Shown piece after piece: positions 49,307 through 58,353 of a stretch of 64,000 nucleotides of DNA (the stretch's first letter is position 1; every line of letters starts with the position of its first letter). Below the pieces are notes generated by a model. The model had not been told where the DNA came from, did no database searches, and worked only from the letters and a program-made list of their open reading frames with translations. Source of the stretch: Peptostreptococcus sp. D1 (GTDB lineage Bacteria > Bacillota > Clostridia > Peptostreptococcales > Peptostreptococcaceae); assembly GCF_900112955.1 (NCBI RefSeq), contig NZ_FONP01000001.1, positions 434,001 to 498,000 of the forward strand, written 5' to 3'. The translations under genes and the position numbers were made by a program.

Positions 49307-51040
49307 TTAATTTTTCTTTTTTTTTAATACATCTGAATTGTCAGTGCAAGCTATCCCTGATAAATTCGATGTATTCTCAGCTTTATATTCTTCAACACCA
49401 AATTTCAATTGTCTATATGATTTGTATCCACCGTCCACATTTACTGCATTAATACCATTATTTTTCAATATTCTAACAGCCAGATATCCTCTCAAGCCAA
49501 CCTGACAATTAATGTAAATTTCTTTATCTTTTGGTATTTCATCCAATCTGTCTCTCAGCTCGTCAAGAGGAATGTTTACAGCACCAGGCATTGAACCTGC
49601 CATAAATTCACCTACAGTTCTAACATCTAGCAAATATCCACCTTTTTCAACTATATCTTCTATTTCCATAACTGATATTGTTTCAATTCCATCCAAAATA
49701 TTTGATGCCACATAACCAGCCATATTAACAGGGTCTTTTGCTGAGGAAAATGGTGGAGCATAGGACAATTCCAGCTCCTGAAGATCTCTTACTGTCAATT
49801 TTGCAGCTATTGCAGTCGCAATTACATCTATTCTTTTTTCAACACCTACTTCACCGATTGCCTGTGCACCCAAAACTCGTCCAGAAGGAATTTCAAAAAT
49901 CAATTTCAAATCAAGTGGTCTGGCAGTTGGATAATAGCCTGCATTTGACAACGGATGTATATGAATTGATTTAAAATCATTTTTACCCATATTTCTCAAT
50001 CTCTTTTCATTATATCCAGTGGATGAAACCGTCAAATCAAATACCTTTGCAACTGAGGTTCCTAAAACTCCCTTATATTTACTATCTATTCCATTAATTC
50101 TATCTGCAACAATTCTCGCCTGTCTATTTGCTGGAGATGCGAGAGCTATACATGATGCTTCGCCATAAATCAAGCCTTGAGTTTCTATCGCATCTCCAAC
50201 TGCATAAATATGAGGCTTGGAAGTTTCAAAATTTTCGTTCACTTTTATGTGACCTCTGTTACCTAGCTCAAGCCCAGCTGATTTTGCCAGTTCATTTTCT
50301 GGTCTTATGCCTATAGACAAAATTGTAATATCGGAATTTATTTTCCTGCCACTCTTTAATTTAACTACTTTGCCATTTTCTTCAAACGAGTCTACTCCAT
50401 CTCCCAAAATCAAGTCTACACCCTTTTCTACCATATGCTTATGTACAATTTGAGCCATTTCAAAGTCAATTGGAGCCATGACTTGATTAAGCATTTCAAC
50501 TAAATGAACCTTAACGCCTCTTTCAGCAAGGTTTTCTGCCATTTCAATTCCTATAAATCCACCACCTACAACTACAGCTTCCTTTGGACTTTTTGTGTCA
50601 ACAAAGCTCTTTATAGCATCAGTATCTGGTATATTTCTCAAAGTAAAAATATTATCGGCATCAGCAATACCTGTTATCGGAGGCTTGATTGGACTCGCAC
50701 CCGGAGATAAAATCAATTCATCATATTTTTCTACATATGTTTCTCCAGTGCTCAAATTGTTCACTGTTACTTCCATTTTTTCAGCATCTATGGACACAAC
50801 CTCACTAAAGCTTCTAATGTCCAGATTAAATCTTTTCTTCATTCCTTCAACAGTCTGCACCAAAAGTGCATCTCTGTTTTCAATTACATTCCCAATATAG
50901 TATGGCAAACCACAGTTTGCAAAGGATATATACTCTCCTCTTTCGAACATTATTATCTGAGCCTTTTCATCAAGTCTCCTCAAGCGTGCTGCAGCAGTAG
51001 CTCCACCAGCCACACCGCCGACAATAAGTATTTTTTTCAT
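49307..51040 (-). CDS. CoA-disulfide/persulfide reductase with C-terminal rhodanese domain
   Basis: 577 aa. FAD motif VGGVAGGATAAARLRRLD, active cysteine Cys43 in FANCGLPYYIGN, NAD motif VVVGGGFIGIEMAENL near 160, FAD motif IYAVGDAIE near 280, then a rhodanese domain (~470-550) with catalytic Cys512 in NCQVGLRG. Such CDR/Npsr proteins reduce CoA disulfide or persulfide. It ends at TAA right after the A9 run. In related proteins TusA and DsrE domains follow in the same chain. ArsR gene just upstream. Confidence 0.92.
   Translation of the reverse strand: MKKILIVGGVAGGATAAARLRRLDEKAQIIMFERGEYISFANCGLPYYIGNVIENRDALLVQTVEGMKKRFNLDIRSFSEVVSIDAEKMEVTVNNLSTGETYVEKYDELILSPGASPIKPPITGIADADNIFTLRNIPDTDAIKSFVDTKSPKEAVVVGGGFIGIEMAENLAERGVKVHLVEMLNQVMAPIDFEMAQIVHKHMVEKGVDLILGDGVDSFEENGKVVKLKSGRKINSDITILSIGIRPENELAKSAGLELGNRGHIKVNENFETSKPHIYAVGDAIETQGLIYGEASCIALASPANRQARIVADRINGIDSKYKGVLGTSVAKVFDLTVSSTGYNEKRLRNMGKNDFKSIHIHPLSNAGYYPTARPLDLKLIFEIPSGRVLGAQAIGEVGVEKRIDVIATAIAAKLTVRDLQELELSYAPPFSSAKDPVNMAGYVASNILDGIETISVMEIEDIVEKGGYLLDVRTVGEFMAGSMPGAVNIPLDELRDRLDEIPKDKEIYINCQVGLRGYLAVRILKNNGINAVNVDGGYKSYRQLKFGVEEYKAENTSNLSGIACTDNSDVLKKKKN
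49316..49322 (-). other. Candidate -1 frameshift site A AAA AAG
   Basis: The last codons of the CoA-disulfide-reductase frame are TTA AAA AAA AAG AAA AAT TAA. The heptamer A AAA AAG, in frame, is the slippery sequence of E. coli dnaX, and the surrounding run is nine A. A -1 slip continues as GAA AAA TTA AGA GAT into the TusA/DsrE frame. No strong stem-loop or Shine-Dalgarno stimulator is obvious. Confidence 0.6.
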
Positions 51041-51165
51041 AAAATCTTACCTCCTCAAATAGTTCTTTAATTTTCCAAATGTTTTTATATTGCTTTGAAT
51101 CTTTTATACTACTTTAAATCTTATATGTCGATTTAAAGCTAATAATAATTTTATAAACTAGACTA

Positions 51166-51456
51166 TTACTTTAAATCAAATAGACATCTTATCAGTTTTT
51201 CTATTTTTTCGTTATCTACTGAATATGTGATTTCAGTTCCATTTCTTTCCCCTTTAATAATGCCTGCCGATTTCATCTTTGATATATGTTGAGAAATAGT
51301 TGACTGAGGTACTCCCAAGCACGAATACATATTCGTAACATTTTTCGGTCCATTTTCAATCAAACCTTTTACTATACACAGCCTAACCGGGTGAGAAATA
51401 GCTTTCAACACCTCTGCATATCTCTCATACTCTTCCATTAAAATACTATTTAACAT
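51166..51456 (-). CDS. ArsR-family repressor, probable persulfide/redox sensor
   Basis: 96 aa winged-helix repressor: helix-turn-helix LGVPQSTISQHISKMKSAGI and wing GERNGTEITYSV. Cysteines Cys27, Cys46 and Cys91 are candidate thiol sensors, but they are not the classic ELCVC metal motif. Start at 51456 after GGAGGATATTA; earlier in-frame codons lie in the leader. Adjacent to the CoA-disulfide reductase on the same strand, so probably its regulator (inference). Confidence 0.85.
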   Translation of the reverse strand: MLNSILMEEYERYAEVLKAISHPVRLCIVKGLIENGPKNVTNMYSCLGVPQSTISQHISKMKSAGIIKGERNGTEITYSVDNEKIEKLIRCLFDLK

Positions 51457-51705
51457 TAATATCCTCCATATTGTTTTATATTTAAGCACCATATTTTTCA
51501 GTTGACTACTGGTTTTTCTATCTACGTTATAAAATATTAAAAATAACAATTTTAATTTTTACTAAAACTTGTATTCTATATTTTAATTTATATAATCGTA
51601 AAAAGCTTTATCATCTGTATATCTATATATTACGATATATAGATATTTTTGTCAACTCTTTTTTAATATTATTTTTAAAAGCTTTCAAAATATGAACTAT
51701 TTTCC

Positions 51706-51744
51706 ACAAAACAAAATACCCACCTATAATACTTTGTTTTCATT
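51706..51744 (-). terminator. Possible terminator at the end of the pilus operon
   Basis: Minus strand AAAACAAAGTA pairs with TATTTTGTTTT across TTATAGGTGGG. The tail is only partly T-rich. Situated 47 bases past the last sortase stop. Confidence 0.5.
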
Positions 51745-51790
51745 GTATTACAGATGAGTATTAATTTCGTTCACTACATTTTCGATAAAT

Positions 51791-52633
51791 TTATTTTTTT
51801 CTTATCTCGACTACAATCATCCAAGCCCTATAAATTATCAAAATCCACCCTACTATTGTAACTGAATAGAAAACATATTTAGACCAAATTGGTCTTTGCT
51901 TTTCCTTGTCAATTTTGTTCTCGATTTCTTTTGTAGTCACTTGCTTCTTATTCTTATCATCTACTCTTTCACAGTTTACTAGCATCCTATATGGACTTGG
52001 TGGTCTGATTGGATGACAGGATAATATTGTCAGCATATCCTTACCCTTTATCGGCTTTAGCTTTTCCCATTGTGATGGACTTATTATTTCGATATCGTTG
52101 ACCTTATACGTCAATATATCTCCATTCCTATCTATAAACACTTTGTCGCCAGGTTGTACCTTACCCAAATTCAACAGCATTATTCCCTTGTACCATCCTC
52201 TATGACCTGCAATCACACTTCTTCTATCTTTTCCGCCAATTGGTAATGATGTTCCATAAATATGAGCCACACCGTTGTCTAAGTGCTCATAGGTCGCATC
52301 CAATCTAATAGGCTGCTTGACATCAATAGATGGTATCAGCAAATATCCGAAAATTTGATCTTTTTGCCAGTCTTTTATTTGATAATCACTTTTGTAATCA
52401 TCTACTACAAAAGGATCTACTAAACCAGATCCATCTATGACCGACTCGTCATATTTTGCAAAAGCTTTTGAAATACTGTTTTTTTCATCACTTTCCTTAT
52501 AATACTGTCTCTGATATTTTTTGTATTCCAGTGATGATGTCATATCTCTTATAGTTATCTGAGTAAATGCCTGTAGCGGAATACATATACCTATCATTAT
52601 AAGTAAATGTCCTATCATTTTTTTTATCTTCAT
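51791..52633 (-). CDS. Class C sortase (third of three)
   Basis: About 280 aa with an N-terminal membrane helix, sortase domain and C-terminal membrane helix. Catalytic His in IAGHRGWYKG, Cys in TILSCHP, Arg in YRMLVNCER. A lid motif DPF (GLVDPFVVDDY) precedes the domain, typical of pilus class C enzymes. It differs from the other two by SCHP instead of TCTP, so it may have a different substrate, such as wall anchoring or a minor subunit. Start codon uncertain: GTG at 52639 or ATG at 52633. Confidence 0.87.
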   Translation of the reverse strand: MKIKKMIGHLLIMIGICIPLQAFTQITIRDMTSSLEYKKYQRQYYKESDEKNSISKAFAKYDESVIDGSGLVDPFVVDDYKSDYQIKDWQKDQIFGYLLIPSIDVKQPIRLDATYEHLDNGVAHIYGTSLPIGGKDRRSVIAGHRGWYKGIMLLNLGKVQPGDKVFIDRNGDILTYKVNDIEIISPSQWEKLKPIKGKDMLTILSCHPIRPPSPYRMLVNCERVDDKNKKQVTTKEIENKIDKEKQRPIWSKYVFYSVTIVGWILIIYRAWMIVVEIRKK

Positions 52634-52717
52634 TTTCACCAAACCTCTCCAATCTAATCCATCGGTTATATAAAGCCACTAACAGCTTTGCTATGAGGGT
52701 AATTTTTTATTTTTTAC

Positions 52718-53695
52718 TCATTCCTCTCTTTTATTTGTACTTTCATTTTTGACTACACGTTTGGCTGTGACTTTGATTTTATTGGATTTCAGCCATCTAT
52801 TAAACAAATAAAGTATCAAAAGTGCTAAAAAAATCATAACCACAATAAACACATATAGGTTCTTCAACCATACAAATGGCGGAACTTCGTCTATAGTTTT
52901 TTTAGGTGCTACATATGGAACTCTATGACCCGTAACCAGTAGTCTATGTGAATTTATCATGTAAGGTGTGCAAGTAAGCAGTGTAGCATTGTCACTTCCC
53001 GAAGAAACTAAAATAGGCTCAAAATTAGATGGTTTAACTGTAATAACTCTATCTACCTTATATGCAAGTATATCTCTAACATTATGAATGTAGAAAATAT
53101 CACCCTTAGTTAACCTATCTACATATCTAAACATTATTGCACTAGGAAGACCTCTATGTGCTGTTATTACTGTATGCGTGCTAGATCCACCAACAGGCAA
53201 TGATGTGCCCTCCATATGTCCAGCTCCTTTTTGAAGCACCTCCTCATTAGTTCCTGCATAAATTGGCAATTTTTGATTTATCTTTGGAATATGAATATAA
53301 CCTATTTTTTCATGAACCTCAAGCATTCTGGCATATTCTGCTATACCCTCCTTTTGTTTCTTTCTATATGGATCAGCGAAGCTTGTAGGTTTAAGTGATG
53401 AATTGTATGCTTTTGCCAATTCAATCTTTTTGTTGATCTCAATTTCAGCCAATTTTTTTCTAGTAGCGTCAAAATCTTCTATCTCTTGAGTGGACTCAAC
53501 ACTATAGTACAGCTGAGATATAATGGGATATACAGCTATCAAAAATCCAAAGATAAAAATCAACCCATACACAATTTTTTGATCAACTTCGTACTTCCAT
53601 ATTTTCATCATTTTCCTTTTAGAGCTATTTTTTGCTTTTCTATTTTCTTGATTAACATTCCTTTTATCACTTATTTTTCTATTTAGAATATTCAT
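52718..53695 (-). CDS. Class C sortase (second of three)
   Basis: 325 aa. N-terminal basic stretch and membrane helix (~30-50), DPY lid (TSFADPYRKKQ), domain with IPKINQKLPIYAGT, His in VITAHRGLPS, Cys in TLLTCTPYMIN, Arg in HRLLVTGHR, then a C-terminal membrane helix. Polymerises pilins by lysine isopeptide links in related systems. Very similar to the 53992-54894 sortase, suggesting duplication. Confidence 0.92.
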   Translation of the reverse strand: MNILNRKISDKRNVNQENRKAKNSSKRKMMKIWKYEVDQKIVYGLIFIFGFLIAVYPIISQLYYSVESTQEIEDFDATRKKLAEIEINKKIELAKAYNSSLKPTSFADPYRKKQKEGIAEYARMLEVHEKIGYIHIPKINQKLPIYAGTNEEVLQKGAGHMEGTSLPVGGSSTHTVITAHRGLPSAIMFRYVDRLTKGDIFYIHNVRDILAYKVDRVITVKPSNFEPILVSSGSDNATLLTCTPYMINSHRLLVTGHRVPYVAPKKTIDEVPPFVWLKNLYVFIVVMIFLALLILYLFNRWLKSNKIKVTAKRVVKNESTNKREE

Positions 53696-53860
53696 ATTTT
53701 CATCCCACTTCCATTATACGATAAGATACGTTCCTCTTATTACAATAAGTTTTCAACCTATAATTTGTAGCTTTATCATCTTCCATATACTCAAACTATT
53801 CCTACATATAGGCTTATATAATTACAATAATACATTATTACAATTATATAAACCTATATA

Positions 53861-53975
53861 GGGCCGGTAAGTTCCAGCCCCATATCATGTGTTTTTTATT
53901 GATTTCCATTTACTTTGTTGTTTATATTGATTTATTGTTTACTTTAAATTTACTATCTGTATTGATTTATTGTTT
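53861..53975. other. Intergenic hairpin and 35-bp repeat between sortase genes
   Basis: The 296-base gap between two sortases holds a GC-rich hairpin (GGGCCGG...CCAGCCC, 53861-53880) and a 16-base direct repeat TATTGATTTATTGTTT at 53925 and 53960, 35 bases apart. No gene is seen. Confidence 0.5.
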
Positions 53976-53991
53976 GTATTAATTCACTCTG

Positions 53992-54894
53992 TTACTTTGC
54001 CTTCTTTTTTATTTTTCTATATAGCCACCATGCTATTAAAATTAGCAATAAAATAAATCCCGCAACCTTTAACCAAAAAACTAGCTTGTTATTCTTGTTC
54101 ATAGAAACAAACTCATTTGGATTATATGGTACCCTATGACCTCTCACCAATAACCTGTGAGTATTTATCATTATTGGAGTACAAGTAAGAAGTGTTGCTT
54201 GATCTCTATTTGAATCTATTAGCAAATCATTAAAGCTTGAAGGCTCAATTGTCTTTATCTGATCTACCTCGTAAGCAAGCACCTGAGATAAGTTATGTAT
54301 GAAGAATTTATCTCCTACCTTCATTTTTGATAAATCTGTAAAAAGCTTGGCAGTTGGAAGCCCTGAATGAGCTGTTATAACTGTATGGGTACTAGCACCT
54401 CCAACTGGAAGGGATGTACCTTCCAAATGCCCAGCTCCCTTTTGAAGCACTTCCTCATTAGTTCCTGCATAAATAGGAATATCAACATCAAGCCTAGGTA
54501 TTTCTATATGCCCCATTTGCTCGTTGATTTCCAGCATACGACCGTACTCTTTTCTACCAGCCTCCAGCTGTTTTTTTACATATGGATCGGTTGAAATAAC
54601 ATTTATTAACGATCTGTTATATGCACGGGCTAAATCAATTCTACTTTTTATTTCATCTGCTGTCAGCTCCTTCTTTTTATTATCAAAAGCCTTCACCTGC
54701 TGCGTAGACTCCACTCTATAATAAAAGCGTGACACCAACGGATAAGATAAAATCAACAATCCCAATATAAAGATCAATATAAATGGCCATTGACTTTTCT
54801 TACCTTTTCTTGTTTTTTTAATTGTATGTTTTGTATTTTCATTCATTTTTTCACTTTTTACTCGAAACAGCATATCAAAACCAGTATTTCTCAA
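53992..54894 (-). CDS. Class C sortase (first of three)
   Basis: 300 aa or slightly less. Membrane helix near 35-55, DPY lid (VISTDPYVKKQ), His in VITAHSGLPT, Cys in TLLTCTPIMIN, Arg in HRLLVRGHR, C-terminal membrane helix. Likely the pilus-polymerising enzyme. The start is unclear: the frame opens at TTG 54894, with Met codons at residues 8 and 17. It begins ten bases after the minor-pilin stop, so coupling is likely. Confidence 0.92.
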   Translation of the reverse strand: MRNTGFDMLFRVKSEKMNENTKHTIKKTRKGKKSQWPFILIFILGLLILSYPLVSRFYYRVESTQQVKAFDNKKKELTADEIKSRIDLARAYNRSLINVISTDPYVKKQLEAGRKEYGRMLEINEQMGHIEIPRLDVDIPIYAGTNEEVLQKGAGHLEGTSLPVGGASTHTVITAHSGLPTAKLFTDLSKMKVGDKFFIHNLSQVLAYEVDQIKTIEPSSFNDLLIDSNRDQATLLTCTPIMINTHRLLVRGHRVPYNPNEFVSMNKNNKLVFWLKVAGFILLLILIAWWLYRKIKKKAK

Positions 54895-54903
54895 TAAGAT
54901 ATT

Positions 54904-55956
54904 TTAATAGCCTTCTTTTTTATCTTTCAGAAGCAAATGGCCCAAAGCTGCCACCAGTACACCTCCAATGGTAAGCAATAGTAGCATTATATCTCCTGTC
55001 TTTGGTATGGATATTTTCCCATCACTGTTACCGCGACTATTTCCAGCATTTCTCGAATCATGGTGTTTTCCTCCACCATATGCCATATCTATTTTATTTT
55101 TTATCATTAATACATCATCTTGACTATGACCACTGCCTACCTTAAATTCTATCGGAGATGATAGTTGAAGATAGCCCGTCGGAGCCTTTACCTCAAATAA
55201 ATAGTACGTACCTTGTGGTAGTCCATCGACAATGAATTCACCATTTTCATCAGAGGAAACTACATACTGCACTCCATTTTTTATAACAGCTTTGTAAGAA
55301 TCTCCTGATTTCTCTTCAACTCTAAATACTGCACCTCTAAGACGCTTGTTTGTATTTTCGAAATCAACCTTTACAAACCTATTTCCAGTGATTCTCGGCT
55401 TGTATACAGACTTACTGTAAATATCTAATTCACTTATAGAATTTCTATCTGTGACTATCACAAAATTTGATACAATAGATTTAGTTCGCTCATCAGAAAT
55501 ATATTCCCTTACATAATAAGTCGAACCTTTTTTTAAGGCTTGCTTAATATGTCCATTCTTATCAGAATTATTCGATTTATAGGGCTGTCCATATTTTTCT
55601 ATTAGCTCATTATTTTTCATCTTCTCCAGCTTATTAGTAAGAGAGATTTTTTGCCTATCTATTTCCTCTTTCGTACCTTCTATATGCTTGTCAATTCTCC
55701 AAATAAGAAGACTTCTATTTTCGAGTCTTTTGTATCTTCCATTTGTCGCAGCATCGGTAATAATAGTATCTCCATCTGCTTTAGCTGTACTATCCAGCAA
55801 CTCTTTGGCCAGATATATGTTAACAATTATTTGATCACTGTCACCACTAGCTGGCCCATAGAGTCTTGTATCAGCCAAAGCTGATGATAAAGTCAATACA
55901 AAGCCTAGAACAAATACGAAAGCTATCTTTATAAATTTTTTAAAATGCTTTTTCAT
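54904..55956 (-). CDS. Minor pilin, LPXTG-type anchored
   Basis: 350 aa. Signal peptide (MKKHFKKFIKIAFVFVLGF), an N-terminal domain, a Cna-B/SpaA-type domain (~190-275, RLRGAVFRVEEKSGD...FEVKAPTGYLQLSSP) and a sorting signal IPKTGD, hydrophobic helix, KDKKEGY. Probably the basal or ancillary pilin linking the fibre to the wall. Lies between the major pilin and the sortases. Confidence 0.88.
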   Translation of the reverse strand: MKKHFKKFIKIAFVFVLGFVLTLSSALADTRLYGPASGDSDQIIVNIYLAKELLDSTAKADGDTIITDAATNGRYKRLENRSLLIWRIDKHIEGTKEEIDRQKISLTNKLEKMKNNELIEKYGQPYKSNNSDKNGHIKQALKKGSTYYVREYISDERTKSIVSNFVIVTDRNSISELDIYSKSVYKPRITGNRFVKVDFENTNKRLRGAVFRVEEKSGDSYKAVIKNGVQYVVSSDENGEFIVDGLPQGTYYLFEVKAPTGYLQLSSPIEFKVGSGHSQDDVLMIKNKIDMAYGGGKHHDSRNAGNSRGNSDGKISIPKTGDIMLLLLTIGGVLVAALGHLLLKDKKEGY

Positions 55957-55983
55957 AATATTTTCTCCGGCTTTTTCTTCTAA

Positions 55984-58095
55984 TTAATCTTCCTTAGAGT
56001 TTCTTTTTATTGCATATGCAGCGAATCCCATAAGGGCAATACCTGCAACGGCGAATATTATAGTACCTATACCACCAGTCTGCGGAATAGTTATTTTTTT
56101 ATTCTTTATTTGAGTTGCATCACCTGTATTAATTTTGTCTCCTGATAATGGTTCACCTGCTACGTAGTCAATATTTCCATCTGTATTGAATGAGGTTGCA
56201 GAAACCATAAATTCAACAGGTTCCTCCTGCTTTGCATAATCTTTTGGTGGATTAACTTCTTTATACTTGTAATTACCGTATGCCAAACCATACACTCCCC
56301 ATTGACCTTGCTCGTTTGTGATAAATTTGTGTGCTTCGTCTTCTGAATTAACCCATTTCCATTGAATAGCAGCAGTTTTTGCAGCTTCATCTCTTTTTGT
56401 TTTTAATTCTGCAATTTTATCAGCAGCCTCTGGTTTTTTTACTGCATTTTGATATTCAGTTTCTGCTAATACTAGGGCTTGTTGATTAGCATCAATCTCG
56501 TTATTGGCAAGCTTTGCTAAATATTTACTACCATCTGCATTAGAAATAATAAACTCGGCACCATTTAATCTTTCTTTTCCATCTTCGTTAGTCTTTACAA
56601 ACTTCTTTCCACCTGTTCTTACTATCACAGGCTCTGGAGTTATTGGCTCAGGATTGTCGTTTTTCTTGTTGACAATTTTTAATATTCCATCTTCTTGTAC
56701 AGCATAGTTTGGAACCCATCCCTTTACATCTTTTTCTATAACTCTATACTGTTTATTATTGTCAAGTCCAGTCCATTCTCCCGAAGTAGTAGTACTATTT
56801 AAAGTCTTATTTTGACTATTCACATCACTCCACTTATTTCCTTGCGGATCGTATACTTGTAAACTTAATGTAATTTCAAGTCCATTTGGCCAACTAACAT
56901 CTCCACTTGATGCTAAAGGTCCATTTGTAAATGATTTATTTACAGTAATCTTACCATCTTTCGGTGTTACAGGCGGCGGATTATTGTCTCCTGGCTCTGG
57001 TGTATAACCTGGGTTGTTACCATAATGTAGCGTATTTGTATTTTGCAACGGATTATTTATAACCGCTTCAGAATTCACTTTTGCTGAATATTTTAATGTG
57101 AAAATAACACTAGTATTTTCACCATCTATTTCTTCACCTTGCCCATTTACTCTAAATTTTGAACTATTTGGTGCTGTTTTTTTAGCCAACTTCGTCAAAC
57201 CTGAATTAGTTAATACAAGAACAAAGCTATCATTTTCTTTAGTTATGGTATAATCATTGTCTTTTTCTAATTGTATATTCGGTTCTGAAGACAATGTAAT
57301 ATCATCGTTCAATGTCAAACCTTTTGACAATTTATCAGACCATGCTAGCTTGTTATAAGTAGATCCAGCTTTAATAGTAGATGTTACTACGTATGGTATC
57401 TTATCCCCTATCTTAACAGATTTGTTTTCCAAATTGTCAATAGCAGCTTCACCACTATTTGCATTTTTATCTAATTCCTTTTTATTATCTGGTTTACCAG
57501 TCTCTGTATTCTTTGGGTAAACATGAACATTTTTTTGAATTCCATTTTGATTGACTAATGGTAAGGTTATTTCTACAGGAACTGCCTTCATTGCAGAAAG
57601 AGTTGCTCCGTCATTTCCAACATATGTAGAAAGCTCTCTTACTTCCACTATTCTATATTCTGTCGGCTTATCCTGTGGTAAATTTGACACATTAAATTCT
57701 GCTCCACTTTCTGTAGTCAATTTACCAAAGGCTTCCTTTACATCATCTGTTGATTTAAGCTTGCCGTTTTCTAATTCAGGTGTATCTTTACCCTTAATAT
57801 ACTTCCAAGTCTCGCCGTCTTTATATTGCCATGCAAAATAAACATTAGCTATCTCCTTGGCATTACTGGCACCATTTAGCTTTTTAAATGCCTCTAAATT
57901 CTGAGTTCCATCATATCCCTCTGGGCCTTTTACATTCCAGCTCTTCATCGTGTTATCATCTAATAACAGCTTATGAAGCGTTACAGTTTCTGTTTTCGTT
58001 GCTTTTTCTTCTGCGGCATATAGGCTCGGAGCCAAAACTCCAACAACCATTACCAATGACAGAATCAATGACAACATCCTTTTAATTTTTTTCAT
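55984..58095 (-). CDS. Major pilin subunit (SpaA/FimA-like)
   Basis: 703 aa. Signal peptide MKKIKRMLSLILSLVMVVG, then Ig-like domains. VYPKN near residue 195 is the pilin motif whose lysine would form the intermolecular bond. The C-terminal Cna-B domain has an E-box-like YKYKEVNPPKDY, and the sorting signal is IPQTGG, hydrophobic helix, KRNSKED. This is the polymer backbone (inference from motif and size). A proline-rich linker TPEPGDNNPPPVTPKDGK lies mid-protein. Confidence 0.93.
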   Translation of the reverse strand: MKKIKRMLSLILSLVMVVGVLAPSLYAAEEKATKTETVTLHKLLLDDNTMKSWNVKGPEGYDGTQNLEAFKKLNGASNAKEIANVYFAWQYKDGETWKYIKGKDTPELENGKLKSTDDVKEAFGKLTTESGAEFNVSNLPQDKPTEYRIVEVRELSTYVGNDGATLSAMKAVPVEITLPLVNQNGIQKNVHVYPKNTETGKPDNKKELDKNANSGEAAIDNLENKSVKIGDKIPYVVTSTIKAGSTYNKLAWSDKLSKGLTLNDDITLSSEPNIQLEKDNDYTITKENDSFVLVLTNSGLTKLAKKTAPNSSKFRVNGQGEEIDGENTSVIFTLKYSAKVNSEAVINNPLQNTNTLHYGNNPGYTPEPGDNNPPPVTPKDGKITVNKSFTNGPLASSGDVSWPNGLEITLSLQVYDPQGNKWSDVNSQNKTLNSTTTSGEWTGLDNNKQYRVIEKDVKGWVPNYAVQEDGILKIVNKKNDNPEPITPEPVIVRTGGKKFVKTNEDGKERLNGAEFIISNADGSKYLAKLANNEIDANQQALVLAETEYQNAVKKPEAADKIAELKTKRDEAAKTAAIQWKWVNSEDEAHKFITNEQGQWGVYGLAYGNYKYKEVNPPKDYAKQEEPVEFMVSATSFNTDGNIDYVAGEPLSGDKINTGDATQIKNKKITIPQTGGIGTIIFAVAGIALMGFAAYAIKRNSKED

Positions 58096-58253
58096 TTCTT
58101 TCTCCTTTTCACTTTTAAAACATCGCTATTCATTTTATGCTCAGTTGCATATTTATTTCAAATCAAAGGCACATAAATTAATAATATATCGTAAAGCTCC
58201 TATTTTTATATACCTTATCTTATTGAAAATATATTTAGACTTTTTCATTTTTT

Positions 58254-58295
58254 AAAGGCTTCGCACCCCAAAATCATTGGGGTGCCTAAGCTTTG
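58254..58295 (-). terminator. GC-rich hairpin between tip adhesin and major pilin
   Basis: Stem GCACCCCA (58263-58270) and TGGGGTGC (58278-58285), with an outer AAAGGCTT/AAGCTTT pair. The minus-strand tail is only CTTTAAAAAATG, so it is weak as a terminator. In a 258-base gap; it may reduce read-through and help set the subunit ratio. Confidence 0.5.
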
Positions 58296-58353
58296 CTAGA
58301 TAATCTAATATCAATACCTTTACAAAAATACTTATGAATGTGTTACCTCTTAG

